A stretch of 64,000 nucleotides of DNA from Bartonella sp. AU16XJBT (GTDB lineage: Bacteria > Pseudomonadota > Alphaproteobacteria > Rhizobiales > Rhizobiaceae), in assembly GCF_028618665.1 (NCBI RefSeq), contig NZ_JAQITF010000003.1, positions 124,001 through 188,000 on the forward strand. Direction: 5' to 3'. Each line of letters starts with the position of its first letter. Position 1 is the first letter of the stretch. Positions 7,150 to 15,275 of the stretch are shown piece by piece. The translations under genes were made by a program, and so were the position numbers. The notes under the pieces are model-generated. The model was not told the DNA's origin. It made no database searches and worked only from the letters and a program-made list of their open reading frames with translations.

Positions 7150-8743
7150 GATACCCCAGTCCCCGCGCAATCATTTGCACCTTTGCCAAGCGTGCTGCCA
7201 AGGCATGATGATCCATCTCGCCTAACAATTCATCTAAGCCTTTGAGGATATCCTCATAACTTTTTGCTTCTCTCACAAGCTTTTTAAAAGGCTCTAAAAG
7301 GGGTTCTAAATCCTCTTCCCAGTCACTTAAAGCTTCTTCAGAAAGTCGGTCCAATTCGTCGTGATATTTCCCACCATGCTCTTTTCCACCCTTGCCCTCT
7401 CTTGTCACAGAAACATCAAAAGCACCCCCACAATCAGCACAAACATGAGCTTTTTGTTGCCCCGCATCATCCTCTTGTCCCCTCTCATCATCAGGCGCAT
7501 TATCAGGAGCCTTTAAAACATCTTCTTCCTTTTTTGGTTGCGAAAAGCCAATCTTATTGCGTACTTCTTGTGCCCCAACACGCAAACCTAAAGGCACAAG
7601 TTTTTCCAGCGCATCACTAATCGCTTTAATATCTTCATTTTCCGAAATCGGCCAATAGACAAGGGGAGTGCGCTCTTGGCGCCCAAAATTAATCTCAACA
7701 AAAGGCACGATCAAATCACGATTGGCCGTCAATGCCAATTGCCGTGCATCAGCTCTGGCAATATCATGGCGCACATTTTCATGAATGCGCGCTTGTGAAA
7801 AGGACGACCCATCATCCGTCGTCATCGTTTGCCCCAATACCCCTTTAGAGATCTGTCGATCTAAATATTCCGCCTTTGCGGCAAAAACCGCATTGCCACT
7901 GCCCCCTGCCGCTTCAATAAACTCAATCTCCATCTCTTTGGGAATAATCGCTGCCGCATCACTGGATAAATCACGCACAGCCTTCATGAGAACCCGCCGT
8001 TCCTCATGAGAAGAGCTTGCCCCATATTTTCCCACACGCAACGGCATGCCGTAAACTTCTAAGAAAGCCATCCAATCTTTTAAGGTATAAGACTTAAACA
8101 AAAATGCCCAAGCCGCAAGCCGTGCAAGCCCCGTACGGATAGGTAAGCCACTTTTCAACTTGGGTCTGTGAATGGAAAATTTATAAGCAGGCAACTCTGT
8201 TCCGTACAAAGACCCCTCTTCTTTTAAACGCAAATGAAAGCCATCTCGCCGGTCCAATTGAAAAAACCGCTGATCACGCCATTTCCAAGCAACCGGCCAC
8301 CATTCTTTGGCACTCTTGTCCCACAAGGTTTCAACAATCGCATAGCCTTTTCCCAAAGCATCTAACAAATCCGTCACATAATCATCAACAAAGGTAGGTG
8401 CACTAATCATTTCTCGAACAGCATCGGCAATTTTTTTGTCCAGTGCACTGTTGCTTGCAGCAATCACCCCAGGCTCCACCCCTGTGAGAGCATTTTTACG
8501 CATGCCAAGCACAGCACGATAATGTAAATCACGCTCTTCCATATCATCAGCAAGTTGGAAAAATTGTTCAGGCGCCCCCCTCGCTGCCTGCTGCAAAATA
8601 TCAGCAAGTTGCGCAGGTGTTAAACCACTGACAATGGTTTGTGACCATACATCACGAACACCACCAATGCTTGGACTTGCCACCTCCCGCTCCAACCCTT
8701 TGATATGAAGCGCCCTACCCCACTGATCTAAAAGTTTTACCAT
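7142..8743 (-). CDS. Portal protein, DUF935 family (Mu gp29-like)
   Basis: A protein of 533 residues. Conserved DUF935 stretches include GLTPAQLADILQQAARGA, FFQLADDMEERDLHYRAVLGMRK, YAIVETLW, WRDQRFFQLD, LARLAAWAFLFKSYTLKDWMAF (split over residues near 205-230), EVYGMPLRVGKY and LGQTMTTDDGSS. The family forms the dodecameric portal at the head vertex. An acidic C-terminal region contains a CADCGGAF pair of cysteines near residue 445. It is preceded by the terminase and overlaps the MuF gene by 8 bp, as in Mu. Confidence 0.9.
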   Translation of the reverse strand: MVKLLDQWGRALHIKGLEREVASPSIGGVRDVWSQTIVSGLTPAQLADILQQAARGAPEQFFQLADDMEERDLHYRAVLGMRKNALTGVEPGVIAASNSALDKKIADAVREMISAPTFVDDYVTDLLDALGKGYAIVETLWDKSAKEWWPVAWKWRDQRFFQLDRRDGFHLRLKEEGSLYGTELPAYKFSIHRPKLKSGLPIRTGLARLAAWAFLFKSYTLKDWMAFLEVYGMPLRVGKYGASSSHEERRVLMKAVRDLSSDAAAIIPKEMEIEFIEAAGGSGNAVFAAKAEYLDRQISKGVLGQTMTTDDGSSFSQARIHENVRHDIARADARQLALTANRDLIVPFVEINFGRQERTPLVYWPISENEDIKAISDALEKLVPLGLRVGAQEVRNKIGFSQPKKEEDVLKAPDNAPDDERGQEDDAGQQKAHVCADCGGAFDVSVTREGKGGKEHGGKYHDELDRLSEEALSDWEEDLEPLLEPFKKLVREAKSYEDILKGLDELLGEMDHHALAARLAKVQMIARGLGYHG

Positions 8744-8755
8744 CTCATCATCCCA

Positions 8756-10378
8756 TCAATATATCTTTGATCTCGTCGTTGAAAAAAAAGGCGTTGAAAA
8801 GAGTGGGCTTTCATCAAAACCATAAACCTCTCTCACAGGCGTATATTCGTAAATTTCAGGCGCCTGCCGACTGGCAAAATAAGCCAAAGCGCAAGCAATC
8901 GCGCTATCACCATGGCGCATAAAACCGTCACTGCCTTTAAAACGATGATTGTCTGGAATTTTCACAATGCCATTGACATAAGCAAGCGCTTGATGATCCG
9001 CCACAATGTCACTATCGCGCGGCAAAACAATGGACCCATCACCAAAAGCTTCCAAATAAGCCGGCATTTCTTTGCCATACCAACTTTGCGACAATTGTAC
9101 TTCCCTCACACAAGCCCCATAACGCTGCGCTGCTTTTTCCGCTAAATAAGCCCCATTGCCCCGCGCATCTAACGCGCCCCCCAACAAACGTGGCAAACCA
9201 TTCACCCCATAAAATAAAATCTCTCTTTGTTGATCAAACGGCGTATTGCGCAATTCCACCATAAACCGGACACGGCGCACCAAATCTTGCCCCACTTCCA
9301 TCACCACAATCGACGTTGCATCGCCGCTGCGCGCAAAATCAACACCAAAAACATGTTGGCGCCGTCGGTCAAGCCCAATATGAAGAGGCTTTAAGCGCCC
9401 CTCACACCAAGCAAACGCCACTTGACTTCGTTGATCATCCGATTGATTTTTAAAATCATCCGCACAAGCAAAACGCAGCACCGCAATATCTCGCGCACAA
9501 CAATTTTCAATCTGTAAGCGTGTTAAAGCCGCCCCTTCTTGATCTGCCGGTATGGCATCTAATTCTTGGCGCATAGCACTCAAACGCACCCCATAAGAAG
9601 CACGGATTTGCTCTTCCCATTTTTGCTCAGCTGCTAAACTCCACACCTCCCCCTTCATGGCACAAACCCGTTTAAATAAACCATTTTTAACCGCCTCACC
9701 AAAGGGATAACAATGCAGAGAAAAAGGAACCTTGCCCGCGCGTGCCTCACGGATCAGTTCATTGAAAGGATTAAGCACACCATTGTGTGTTGAGATCACA
9801 CGGATCTTGCCTCCCCAAATCAACAAGGCATTCACCGCATCCAAAACAGAGCGCACATCTTTATGAAACGCCGCCTCATCAATCACCACAATGCCCTGGA
9901 GACCACGGATATTTTCAGGGCGGCTAGAAAGCGCCTCAATCCGAAAACCTGAAGCAAAGCGCACGCGGTAAGCAGAGATATATTTTGTTGACCCATCATC
10001 TTTTTGATCAGAGAATAAAAATTCCTCCACATCACCACTATTGCTGGTAAGTGCTGAAGCAAAATTGCTCACATAGCCAATAAATTCACGCCCCTTTTCT
10101 TTGGTGTCGCCAATGTAAAAAACATTATCACCACCAGCCTCAAGCGTTGCCGCCGCAATAAGGGTATCATCCAAAGCTTCCGCAAAAGTAATGCCGGTCC
10201 GCCGCCCTTTTTCAACCAATTTTAATGGTGACTTATCTTCAATCCATGCCCGTTGATGCGCCATCAAAATGCCTTCCGCTAAAGGATCCCTCTCTTGCGG
10301 AAAAGAGCTTTCCCTCCAAATATCAAAACCGCTCTGATGATCAAAGACATGACTTTTTGAGAGAGGCTGTTCAGCCAT
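8756..10378 (-). CDS. Terminase large subunit (Mu gp28-like)
   Basis: A protein of 540 residues with both terminase engines. The ATPase has a Walker A-like GRRTGIT (58-64) and Walker B GIVVIDEAAF (162-171). The nuclease domain begins VFGVDFARSGD with the metal-binding Asp at about 347, and LGGALDARGNGAYLAE follows. It cuts and packages phage DNA, which for Mu-like phages means headful packaging from the integrated copy. It overlaps the DUF3486 gene by 8 bp. Confidence 0.92.
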   Translation of the reverse strand: MAEQPLSKSHVFDHQSGFDIWRESSFPQERDPLAEGILMAHQRAWIEDKSPLKLVEKGRRTGITFAEALDDTLIAAATLEAGGDNVFYIGDTKEKGREFIGYVSNFASALTSNSGDVEEFLFSDQKDDGSTKYISAYRVRFASGFRIEALSSRPENIRGLQGIVVIDEAAFHKDVRSVLDAVNALLIWGGKIRVISTHNGVLNPFNELIREARAGKVPFSLHCYPFGEAVKNGLFKRVCAMKGEVWSLAAEQKWEEQIRASYGVRLSAMRQELDAIPADQEGAALTRLQIENCCARDIAVLRFACADDFKNQSDDQRSQVAFAWCEGRLKPLHIGLDRRRQHVFGVDFARSGDATSIVVMEVGQDLVRRVRFMVELRNTPFDQQREILFYGVNGLPRLLGGALDARGNGAYLAEKAAQRYGACVREVQLSQSWYGKEMPAYLEAFGDGSIVLPRDSDIVADHQALAYVNGIVKIPDNHRFKGSDGFMRHGDSAIACALAYFASRQAPEIYEYTPVREVYGFDESPLFSTPFFSTTRSKIY

Positions 10379-10952
10379 TTTTTACCCCCAACACCTGCGC
10401 ACGAATAGCCCGTGCCGTCTCTTCTGAGAGCCCCGCTGCTGCCGCTGCCACCTCAACCGCTTTGCTTGCCTTGCTTGTAAAATCCTTTTCCAACTTTTGC
10501 CGCCTCGTGGTCGACAAATGTTCAGCAGCCAAAACCCCTTTAAGCGCATTCGCCAATTCTTGTGCCGCTTTTGGCGAAAGGTTTTTCCCACTGCTTAACG
10601 TGGAAAAAATAAGCTCTTTAATCGCAGCGGCTGTCAACAAAGTAATATTATCAGAAGCTTTGGCATCAAAGCGCTGCGAAAGGCTTGCAGCAATTTCACG
10701 GGTTTGCTCCAAGCGCCTTGACATCACAGCCAAACGCAAAGAATAACGATTAAAACTGGAAAAGGAGGGTATAGAAAAGTTGAGACCCATTTCTTTTTGT
10801 AAAGCCTTCAAAGCCGCTTTAAACTCACCATAAATGGCTTTTTGCGTCTTTTCACGACCATTTAAAGCCTCAGCCGCCTCTGCAATAATTTGATCACAAG
10901 CTTGCGGCAATAAATCAATCGCCGTTAAGCGTCCACGCCCGACCTTGCGCAT
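10371..10952 (-). CDS. DUF3486 family protein, probable small terminase (Mu gp27-like)
   Basis: A protein of 193 residues. It opens RKVGRGRLTAIDLLPQACD, a DUF3486 signature in which a short HTH-like segment predicts D/E-rich positions after LP. It continues with FSIPSFSSFNRYSLRLA and a long helical alanine-rich C-terminus. Its position immediately upstream of the large terminase, with an 8-bp overlap, supports a small-subunit role. The start has a clear GAGGTGAAAG ribosome site. Confidence 0.82.
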   Translation of the reverse strand: MRKVGRGRLTAIDLLPQACDQIIAEAAEALNGREKTQKAIYGEFKAALKALQKEMGLNFSIPSFSSFNRYSLRLAVMSRRLEQTREIAASLSQRFDAKASDNITLLTAAAIKELIFSTLSSGKNLSPKAAQELANALKGVLAAEHLSTTRRQKLEKDFTSKASKAVEVAAAAAGLSEETARAIRAQVLGVKNG

Positions 10953-11271
10953 CTTTCACCTCGTCTTTTATTGATGAACGTTTAGGCCGCTTAATCCCCT
11001 CAATCGAAAAGCTCCGGTCTAAATGACGTGCCCCCCGTTCCGTTAAAGCCGCAAGCAAAACAGAACCCACACATTTTAACGTAACAGCCCCTTGATCTTC
11101 CATAAAAGCCAATTCATTGCGGACAAAATCACCATCCCGCCGGATACCATAACTGTATAACAACCGCTCAATCATCGCACTCGATAACGTTTCGCTGCGC
11201 TCACAAGCTAGCCCTTTTAAAATAATCAGCCGCGCTTCTTCACGGATGATTTTATCCATATCTGCTTTCAT
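10915..11271 (-). CDS. Mu gp26-like small winged-helix protein
   Basis: A protein of 118 residues. The segments MIERLLYSYGIRRDGDFVRNELAFMEDQGAV and LLAALTERGARHLD look like a winged helix (helix-turn-helix plus wing) of the short phage proteins that replace Mu gp26. It overlaps the DUF3486 gene by 38 bp, a long overlap for this prophage. Its function is unknown. A role in packaging or regulation is positional only. Confidence 0.68.
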   Translation of the reverse strand: MKADMDKIIREEARLIILKGLACERSETLSSAMIERLLYSYGIRRDGDFVRNELAFMEDQGAVTLKCVGSVLLAALTERGARHLDRSFSIEGIKRPKRSSIKDEVKDAQGRAWTLNGD

Positions 11272-11582
11272 TTCTTGGCATTCTCCAGTAAAAACTCTTG
11301 CAAGCGCTCACCAATGGCTGCCACCGGTTGTAATTGCGCAGAAAGCGTGTTGAGACGACCATTCAATTTCTCCATATTCACTTCCAATCTTTGCAACGCA
11401 TCGCGATCAGGCAAAAAGTCCATCTCCGTTTCTAACTTTTGTACACGCTCTTTAAGCACAACGAGATCTTTCAGCATTTCCCGCGCACCTGAAGAAAAAT
11501 AGGCTCTCAAAACCCCACAAATCGCAACAATCGATAACAACAACGATAACCAACCATTGGCCACACTAATATCTAAATTCAC
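11268..11582 (-). CDS. DUF2730 family membrane-anchored coiled-coil protein (Mu gp25-like)
   Basis: A protein of 104 residues. An N-terminal hydrophobic segment (WLSLLLSIVAICGVLRAYF) is followed by a coiled coil, KDLVVLKERVQKLETEMDFLPDRDALQRLEVNMEKLNGRL in part. The L.DRD...LE...L.G.L pattern is that of DUF2730. The role is unknown. It overlaps its neighbours on both sides by 4 bp, so it belongs to the same transcript as lysis and packaging genes. Confidence 0.78.
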   Translation of the reverse strand: MNLDISVANGWLSLLLSIVAICGVLRAYFSSGAREMLKDLVVLKERVQKLETEMDFLPDRDALQRLEVNMEKLNGRLNTLSAQLQPVAAIGERLQEFLLENAKK

Positions 11583-11860
11583 GAACCCCTCCTTGACTTC
11601 ATTAAAATGGCTTTAACCGCAGCTCCTCTGCGCTGTTCGCAGATCAATAAAGCAGCACGATCACGGCTCCAATAATGCACCACTTCGCGCCCATTCAAAG
11701 CATGCTCTGGCAGTAAAACAGGGCGGCTACACGCCATGCGAACAACAGGCGGCAATTCAACCGATAAAAACTGATAAGCAAAACTATCCCTTGGCTTGCT
11801 TGTTGAGCAAGCGCACACGCTCAAGCCCAATAGCACAGCCAGTAGTTGGCAATACTGCAT
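11579..11860 (-). CDS. Candidate outer-membrane spanin lipoprotein (Rz1-like)
   Basis: A protein of 93 residues. The signal MQYCQLLAVLLGLSVCAC ends in a lipobox (V-C-A before Cys18), followed by a SerThr-rich stretch and a short globular tail with two more cysteines. It overlaps the Rz-like gene by 77 bp in another frame, which is the classical overlapped Rz/Rz1 arrangement. It would sit in the outer membrane and pair with the inner-membrane spanin during lysis. It is long for Rz1 and not proline-rich, so the call rests on lipobox and position. Confidence 0.62.
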   Translation of the reverse strand: MQYCQLLAVLLGLSVCACSTSKPRDSFAYQFLSVELPPVVRMACSRPVLLPEHALNGREVVHYWSRDRAALLICEQRRGAAVKAILMKSRRGS

Positions 11861-12122
11861 TGACCTCCTCCATTTTCATAAGCTTTTGTTCCAGAGCCGA
11901 AATCACCCCTTGCGCTTGATGCTCTGCTTCAAACACTGCTTGCCTTTGGCGCTCCTGCGCAAGCTGTGCGCGTGCTGAAGCCTTGGCTATCTCTAAGCGC
12001 CAATACAAATCACGCGCTCTTTCCGCCTTTAAAATTTCAGCTTTCATAAAGCCAAAAGCCGCTAACATCACACTTGCCAAAACAAGCAAACCAAAAGACA
12101 ATTTTGAAAGTGGGCTAAACAT
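11784..12122 (-). CDS. Candidate inner-membrane spanin (Rz-like)
   Basis: A protein of 112 residues. One N-terminal membrane anchor (LSFGLLVLASVMLAAFGF) is followed by a long helical periplasmic stretch rich in Ala/Gln/Glu (KAERARDLYWRLEIAKAS to EHQAQGVISALEQKLMK), as expected for i-spanins. The downstream lipoprotein gene overlaps its 3' end in a different frame. It is 8 bp overlapped by the candidate holin gene. Function is inferred from topology and neighbours. Confidence 0.66.
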   Translation of the reverse strand: MFSPLSKLSFGLLVLASVMLAAFGFMKAEILKAERARDLYWRLEIAKASARAQLAQERQRQAVFEAEHQAQGVISALEQKLMKMEEVNAVLPTTGCAIGLERVRLLNKQAKG

Positions 12123-12402
12123 TGTGTTTATCCCCCCACCCCGCTATCTCCCCGCCATCATAGGAACTGCTATGCCGCTTATGGGAATGCTTCCTATTGG
12201 AAAAATCCAACGAACCAAAACCGCGATGCACCCCCAGATTGCCAACAATAATCGCCACCATCGAAGGAATAGAAATCGCCGCCATATCAACAATATGCGG
12301 TGCCCCAAACAAACCACCAGAAACGAGCAAAAAAATAACCCCCCAAGCAAACCAAAAGGACCACCATAAATAACGTCGAGACCCCCGATACGATGGCTTC
12401 AT
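12115..12402 (-). CDS. Candidate holin / small two-TM lysis protein
   Basis: A protein of 95 residues from the start MKPSYRGSRR. The start at 12402 follows a GGTGGAG ribosome site and overlaps the endolysin TGA by 4 bp. The basic N-terminus precedes two hydrophobic segments (LWWSFWFAWGVIFLLVSGGLF and AAISIPSMVAIIVGNLG) and a hydrophilic His/Ser-rich tail. Between endolysin and spanins a holin or antiholin is expected. The topology fits but no family signature is visible. Confidence 0.6.
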   Translation of the reverse strand: MKPSYRGSRRYLWWSFWFAWGVIFLLVSGGLFGAPHIVDMAAISIPSMVAIIVGNLGVHRGFGSLDFSNRKHSHKRHSSSYDGGEIAGWGDKHNV

Positions 12403-12980
12403 GTCTCCACCTCGCATAAAAGTCCTAAAAGCTTTTTGGCGCGGTTTAAATAAGTCAAACGCTGCACAAGTCCATTCTTGCCCCCATTAATCGCCTTGGT
12501 AATCCTCACAACATCATCTTGGTCAGCAAGCTTATTTAAGCCTTTCATCTGCCAAAACCAAACAGCCGACCAAAGCGCTGCTGGAAACTGTTCCAGCACT
12601 TCTGGAAATGCCTCACAATCAACCGCTTGTTCATCAACTGAGCACCAAAACTGGGTAAAGCGTTGATAATTCTTCCGCCCCGTCAACTGGATCAAACCAC
12701 GCCCTTTAAAGCGCACCCCATCCCCAGGCTTAACATTGCCTAAATCACGCCGCCCCTCATAAGCACGCCCTGAGGCATATTCACGCAGGGTAAAAAAGCC
12801 ATCACTCTCATGGGCACATTGGCTTAAAAAATGCGCAATACGCAAATGCGTCGTGAGTGCGCCATAAGACAAAACTTCAGGCAATGCGCGTGCCATCTCA
12901 ACAATAATATAATCTTGACGTGCATGATGCGTCAGTTTAGGCACAAGGCAATGAAGAAAAGAGGCATCTATTGAAATCAT
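12399..12980 (-). CDS. Endolysin, glycoside hydrolase family 19 type
   Basis: A protein of 193 residues. The GH19 chitinase/lysozyme pattern is clear: HFLSQCAHESDGFFTLREYASG (the Glu of HES near 58 and the Glu of REYA near 67 as the catalytic pair), then YEGRRDLGN, GDGVRFKGRGLIQLTGRKNY, and W.SAVWFW with a terminal ITKAINGG.NG stretch. It would cleave peptidoglycan for host lysis. No signal peptide is seen, so export would need the neighbouring holin. It is the first gene of a late operon, with a palindrome centred 71 bp upstream. Confidence 0.88.
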   Translation of the reverse strand: MISIDASFLHCLVPKLTHHARQDYIIVEMARALPEVLSYGALTTHLRIAHFLSQCAHESDGFFTLREYASGRAYEGRRDLGNVKPGDGVRFKGRGLIQLTGRKNYQRFTQFWCSVDEQAVDCEAFPEVLEQFPAALWSAVWFWQMKGLNKLADQDDVVRITKAINGGKNGLVQRLTYLNRAKKLLGLLCEVET

Positions 12981-13044
12981 AACAAACCGCTCAATGAATA
13001 AAATTCATCCGCAGTTTATGAAATCTCACGCCCCCCATATAAGC

Positions 13045-13057
13045 CTGACACTGTCAG
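13045..13057. promoter_or_regulatory. Perfect palindrome upstream of the lysis/packaging operon
   Basis: CTGACACTGTCAG, identical to the site at 5142-5154, with the same TATAAG and TCAAAA flanks. It lies in the 86-bp gap between the Mor-type activator gene and the endolysin gene, 71 bp from the endolysin start. The Mor-type protein encoded next to it is the first candidate for the binding protein. A second, looser palindrome ATGAAT-AAA-ATTCAT (12994-13008) lies between it and the endolysin start. Confidence 0.6.
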
Positions 13058-13066
13058 TCAAAACTC

Positions 13067-13474
13067 TCAATACTCATAAAACTCTGGAAATAATAAACCT
13101 TGGGGCTCTTTTGAAGAAATTCTCTTCTTCAAGCGATAGGCTGTACGCACATGCATACCAGAAACCGCAGCTGCAGCATCTACCGACCAGCCCTTTTGCA
13201 GCGCTTGCATCATTTTTTGCCGCCGTTCAGCATCTCTACCAAGGGGGATAAGAAGGCGCACACCAGAACCATTAAAACAAAAATACTTGATCAATTGCTC
13301 CGCCTCTTCAAACCCAACAATTTCAATCAACCAATCCGCATTCTCAAGACGCCCAGGGATATAAACTTCTCGTCCACCAAAAGCACGCATCATATTCCAT
13401 GCTGCCTCACTGCCCGCAACAGCGGCTATTTCACGCAATAAGGCAGGAAAATCGCTATAGACTTCCTCGTGCAT
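13067..13474 (-). CDS. Mor-family transcriptional activator of middle/late genes
   Basis: A protein of 135 residues. The N-terminal dimerisation part (ALLREIAAVAGSEAAWNMMRAFGGREVYIPG) is followed by an HTH segment (MMQALQKGWSVDAAAAVSGMHVRTAYRLKK). The GG..IYIP motif followed by a C-terminal HTH is the Mor/C activator signature of Mu. The protein is expected to bind as a dimer to a dyad and recruit RNA polymerase at late promoters. It lies between GemA and the operon that it probably controls. Confidence 0.85.
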   Translation of the reverse strand: MHEEVYSDFPALLREIAAVAGSEAAWNMMRAFGGREVYIPGRLENADWLIEIVGFEEAEQLIKYFCFNGSGVRLLIPLGRDAERRQKMMQALQKGWSVDAAAAVSGMHVRTAYRLKKRISSKEPQGLLFPEFYEY

Positions 13475-13480
13475 GCATGC

Positions 13481-14098
13481 TTACCCCTCGCTTGTAAATC
13501 CTTTACGGATGACCCGCCCCCAAACATTCATAACGCGCATAAAATCGCCCCCAGCCATCTCCCCCAAAGCTTTACCACTTAACGCCATAACACTTTGATG
13601 AAAAGCTTCCACATCAAACACAACATCGGGATTCAAACGCTTCCATTGGGCACACAAAATGGCAATGCTTGGGTGTATTCCCCTTGAATCTTGGCGGACT
13701 TTTCCTCTCCAGTCAACCCCACCCTCACGCTGCAACCAGCTTTTCAACGCCTCAATAGCTCTACACGCATCATCGCTATCGCGTAAAAAGCGAATATGAT
13801 CAATCCCTGTCTGTCTCTTCACAAAGGCTAGCAACGCCTTATCTGAACGATCACGAATAATGCCAAGATTCCACCCTGCAATCCATAAAGCTTGAAGCTT
13901 CTTAGCATATTTTCCTCTCAAAAGCTTGCCATTGACGCCACCCCCATAGGCGCGCATTTCTTGCATCACCAAGCGCTGTTCTAAAAAATTCAAATCTTTT
14001 GCCGATTGCTTGCCCGTCAATCGAAAAAGCAGTGCGCGATAGGTCTCATCATCAAGACCTAACGCGCGTTTGCCCATATGAATAGCCGCTAAAGACAT
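13481..14098 (-). CDS. gemA: GemA / DUF1018 regulatory protein (Mu gp16-like)
   Basis: A protein of 205 residues. The opening MSLAAIHMGKRALGLDDETYRALLFRLTGK with later KLQALWIAGWNLGII and FVKRQTGIDHIRFLRD is the GemA (DUF1018) signature. Mu GemA modulates host gene expression early in infection. The C-terminal extension ends in VWGRVIRKGF. The gene directly precedes the Mor-type activator with a 6-base gap, the same neighbourhood as in Mu. Confidence 0.82.
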   Translation of the reverse strand: MSLAAIHMGKRALGLDDETYRALLFRLTGKQSAKDLNFLEQRLVMQEMRAYGGGVNGKLLRGKYAKKLQALWIAGWNLGIIRDRSDKALLAFVKRQTGIDHIRFLRDSDDACRAIEALKSWLQREGGVDWRGKVRQDSRGIHPSIAILCAQWKRLNPDVVFDVEAFHQSVMALSGKALGEMAGGDFMRVMNVWGRVIRKGFTSEG

Positions 14099-14120
14099 GG
14101 TATCCCCTTACTAATTCCCT

Positions 14121-14744
14121 TTATGTCTTCGCCAAATCAAGCGTTACAGCGCGCCAAGGGCTTTCTAATGTATCACGCTCATAAAAACGCACATATTCCT
14201 TAGATGTTGTCACACGAATGGCTTCACGGATCGCCCGCATCGCCTCATTCCAACGTGGATCATCAATATCCAAGCGCAACAGCATAAAAATTTCACCCCG
14301 ATTCACCTTGCCTTCCTTATCCGTATTAAAAGCACGCGTAATAATCGCACGGATTTCAGGGCGCGCATCCGCAGACCATTCATTCAAACACTCATCAAGA
14401 AGGCTTTTGGCAATTTGCAATTGCGGACCAAAATCAAAGCTTTCTTGTACCTGCACCTTAATACGTTGCAAACCATCAAAACTGGTGTACGTACAATTGC
14501 CCTTTTTGCCACGCCACTCCACACCATATTCTTGCGCAAGCAAGCTATCAAAACCACTCAAATCCGCAATCGTATGGTTGTTAAAACGCGCAATCCGTGC
14601 TGAGAGCTCTTTGGCATACCCCATAACCTTACGCACCGTTTCATCTTCCAACAAATCCGCAGGGCGGATCAGGCTTACTGGCACCAAAGCCCCTTTTGCA
14701 TCCTTCATATAACGCGTGCCTTCAAGTTCAATCTGTTTATTCAT
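14121..14744 (-). CDS. DUF3164 family phage protein
   Basis: A protein of 207 residues from the start MNKQIELEGTRYMKDAKGALVP. The start at 14744 follows AAGGAGG and overlaps the end of the previous gene by 8 bp. A longer frame to 14810 is not needed. Motifs: LEDETVRKVMGYAKELS, then EYGVEWRGKKGN.TYTSFDG, QLQIAKSLLDECLNEWS, and WNEAMRAIREAI...TSKEYVRFYER. The family is nearly always found in Mu-like early regions. Its role is not established. Confidence 0.8.
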   Translation of the reverse strand: MNKQIELEGTRYMKDAKGALVPVSLIRPADLLEDETVRKVMGYAKELSARIARFNNHTIADLSGFDSLLAQEYGVEWRGKKGNCTYTSFDGLQRIKVQVQESFDFGPQLQIAKSLLDECLNEWSADARPEIRAIITRAFNTDKEGKVNRGEIFMLLRLDIDDPRWNEAMRAIREAIRVTTSKEYVRFYERDTLESPWRAVTLDLAKT

Positions 14745-15009
14745 CGCTAAATTCCTCCTTCTTTTCCTGAAACCGGCGAAACGGCAAAACATCCCCTGAA
14801 GAAGGCGCACATCCCGCTTTCAATTGCCAACGACACCGCATAAGCTCATGACCTAAAATGTGGTTATAGCCTGCTAAGCGCCGTAAATACGCATTCAATT
14901 CTCGAACATCTTGTGCATGCAAAAAAAGTCCATTCATCTCATACTTCAAAAAGCCAGAGCGCAAAGCAATCAAGCAATCTCTCACCATATAAGGGTTCCG
15001 TTCCATCAT
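14737..15009 (-). CDS. Hypothetical phage early protein (90 residues)
   Basis: The protein begins MMERNPYMVRDCLIALRSGF and has two predicted helices around LFLHAQDVRELNAYLRRLAGYNHILGHELMR, ending in a charged tail. No family was recognised. It overlaps its upstream and downstream neighbours by 4 and 8 bp, so it is firmly part of the early operon. Confidence 0.6.
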   Translation of the reverse strand: MMERNPYMVRDCLIALRSGFLKYEMNGLFLHAQDVRELNAYLRRLAGYNHILGHELMRCRWQLKAGCAPSSGDVLPFRRFQEKKEEFSDE

Positions 15010-15275
15010 TTTCCGCCTCCAAAATCCATATAAATCACACGATTGGTCTTATCTTCATCTCGATCAGAGCCTTCACACTCAGCCAAAACTTCTGCAACTT
15101 CAGCTTCCAAAACCGCATCCGCTTCCCCCAAACGGTGAACACTCAATTCCAATTCAAGCGATAAAGCCAAATCCACACACAATTTAAGTTCTTGGCTAAT
15201 ATCCAAACCGCATTGATAATCATCATAAAGACCAACAAGCGTATCGGATAATTCTTTAGGGCTTAAGCTCATCAT
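15006..15275 (-). CDS. Hypothetical acidic phage early protein (89 residues)
   Basis: A strongly acidic, leucine-rich protein (LALSLELELSVHRLGEADAV, then EAEVAEVLAECEGSDRDED) ending VIYMDFGGGK. The starts at M1 or M2 overlap the B gene by 4 bp. No family was recognised. It lies just after transposition gene B in the early operon. Small acidic early proteins of phages are often inhibitors or DNA mimics, but nothing specific supports that here. Confidence 0.58.
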   Translation of the reverse strand: MMSLSPKELSDTLVGLYDDYQCGLDISQELKLCVDLALSLELELSVHRLGEADAVLEAEVAEVLAECEGSDRDEDKTNRVIYMDFGGGK

